Source of the DNA: Candidatus Sulfotelmatobacter sp.
Lineage (GTDB): Bacteria > Acidobacteriota > Terriglobia > Terriglobales > Acidobacteriaceae
Direction of reading: 5' to 3'
Assembly: GCA_030044775.1 (NCBI GenBank)
Contig: JASICF010000034.1
Location: 1 to 6,229, forward strand
DNA length: 6,229 nt
The notes under the pieces were generated by a model that was not told the DNA's origin, ran no database searches, and saw only the letters and a program-made list of their open reading frames with translations. Of the stretch, positions 5,255-6,229 are shown piece after piece. A program made the position numbers and the translations under genes. How positions within the stretch are numbered: the first letter of the stretch is position 1; each line of letters starts with the position of its first letter.

Positions 5255-6229
5255 GTGTTGCGTAAAGTTTTGTGCAGTGCCTTTATTCTGTTTCTCGGTT
5301 TTTTATCGGTCGCAATGGCCGATGAAGTTACAGTTAAGAACGGCGATCGCATCAATGGCAAAATCGTGAAATCGGACGGCAAAACCCTCGTGCTTCACAC
5401 CGATTTTGGTGGCGATATCACCATCGAAATGGCGAAGATTACCCAAATCACCAGCGATCAGAACCTGCATGTCACGACCAAAGAAAAGAAAACGGTGGTG
5501 GGGACGGTAACCGCGGCCGAAGGAAAATTCGATGTGTCCACCAAAACCGGCCCTGTCGAGATCCCTGCGGCGGATATTGCGATCATCCGCAATGACGCCG
5601 AGGAAGCGGCTTATCAAAAAAGCTTACACCCCGGCTTGCTGCACGGATGGAATGGCGGCGCCAATGCCGGATTTTCCCTGGCACGCGGCAACAGTGAAAC
5701 GGAGAACCTGGCTCTCGCGTTGAATCTGGCCCATCCGACCGAGAAAGATAAGATCACGGTCTATGTCAGCTCCGTATACACCGACAACGCGCTTGTAAGC
5801 CCCAGTTTAGTTGCGAATCTGGTCCAGGCGGGACTGGAGTACGACTACAACTTGAGCCCGCGCCTGTTCGCGAATGCGTCGGCGACGTTCATCAGCAATG
5901 CTTTGCAGGATCTCGATCTGCGCTCCATCTACGGCGGGGGCCTGGGCGTGCACGCGATCAAATCGAGCTCGACGACGCTCGATCTGATCGGCGGCCTCAA
6001 CTACACGCATGAAACTTATTCGAATGGAGTGCCGGTTGTTCCGGCCACCGTACCGCCAACCCTTACTTCGTACGGCATGACCGACCGTTTCATGGCAGCC
6101 ACCATCGAAGACGATTTCATGCACAAGTTCGGTAAGACCACAGTCGTTACGCAAAAACTGGATTTCTATCCCGGGCTGACCGACTCGCAACAGGGCCAGT
6201 ACCAGATGTCATTCCTACTGGGAACGGTC
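5255..6229 (+). CDS. DUF481-family outer-membrane beta-barrel protein (3' end outside window)
   Basis: The frame is open for 325 codons from GTG 5255 to the window end. The N-terminus 'MLRKVLCSAFILFLGFLSVAMA' is a Sec signal peptide, cut after A22 (A-M-A). Residues 23-125 are beta-rich and hold two similar modules, 'VTVKNGDRINGKIVKSDGKT' onward and 'VVGTVTAAEGKFDVSTKTGP' onward. From 'LHPGLLHGWNGGANAGFSLARGNSET' (about 126-151) the sequence shows the alternating pattern and the 'GN(S/T)' element of DUF481 proteins, annotated in some genomes as salt-induced outer-membrane protein YdiY-like. It should form a barrel in the outer membrane; transported substrate or trigger is unknown. It follows tatA by 129 bp on the same strand and has its own ribosome binding site. 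Confidence 0.88.
   Translation, partial: MLRKVLCSAFILFLGFLSVAMADEVTVKNGDRINGKIVKSDGKTLVLHTDFGGDITIEMAKITQITSDQNLHVTTKEKKTVVGTVTAAEGKFDVSTKTGPVEIPAADIAIIRNDAEEAAYQKSLHPGLLHGWNGGANAGFSLARGNSETENLALALNLAHPTEKDKITVYVSSVYTDNALVSPSLVANLVQAGLEYDYNLSPRLFANASATFISNALQDLDLRSIYGGGLGVHAIKSSSTTLDLIGGLNYTHETYSNGVPVVPATVPPTLTSYGMTDRFMAATIEDDFMHKFGKTTVVTQKLDFYPGLTDSQQGQYQMSFLLGTV

Noticed and set aside
5807..6190. Minus-strand open frames inside the DUF481 gene (also 5303-5617)
   Set aside because: They are antisense to a continuous plus-strand frame with signal peptide and DUF481 features.

Overview
This 6.2 kb window reads as an ordinary chromosomal segment of a Gram-negative, moderately GC-rich bacterium. 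It holds seven protein-coding genes, two of them cut by the window edges. I see no rRNA, tRNA, CRISPR array, insertion sequence or phage gene. Several features suggest an acidobacterium (Acidobacteriota): a DUF481-type outer-membrane protein preceded by a duplicated KNGD-type module, a secreted tetratricopeptide (TPR) protein with a short 'AGVP..R...LI..RGI' domain in front of the repeats, and a lone TatA. This assignment is inference from protein style, not from a marker gene.

Layout. Positions 1-600 (+) hold the C-terminal part of an APC-family amino acid permease. Positions 601-837 are a leader region with one possible 17-codon mini-ORF. Positions 838-1248 (+) encode a four-helix DUF5684-like membrane protein. 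A short 41-bp convergent junction follows. Three minus-strand genes fill 1290-4734. They are an Ada-type protein (phosphotriester repair, AraC DNA-binding and O6-alkylguanine methyltransferase domains), an unrecognised 194-residue cysteine-rich protein, and an exported protein of about eleven TPR units. A 190-bp divergent intergenic region separates the TPR gene from the plus-strand genes: tatA (4925-5125), then the DUF481 outer-membrane protein, which starts at a non-ATG codon at 5255 and runs off the window end.

How the genes fit together. No pathway links them all. The Ada protein is a self-contained response to alkylation damage and would normally regulate its own gene. TatA would supply the pore-forming subunit of twin-arginine export, with tatB/tatC elsewhere. 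The TPR protein and the DUF481 protein both carry Sec-type signal peptides and act in the periplasm or outer membrane, so the right-hand third of the window has an envelope/export theme. Nothing here looks like a clear previously undescribed system. The items most worth a second look are the unrecognised Cys-rich protein, the start-codon corrections for the TPR and DUF481 genes, the internal duplications in the DUF5684-like and DUF481 proteins, and the possible leader peptide before the DUF5684-like gene.
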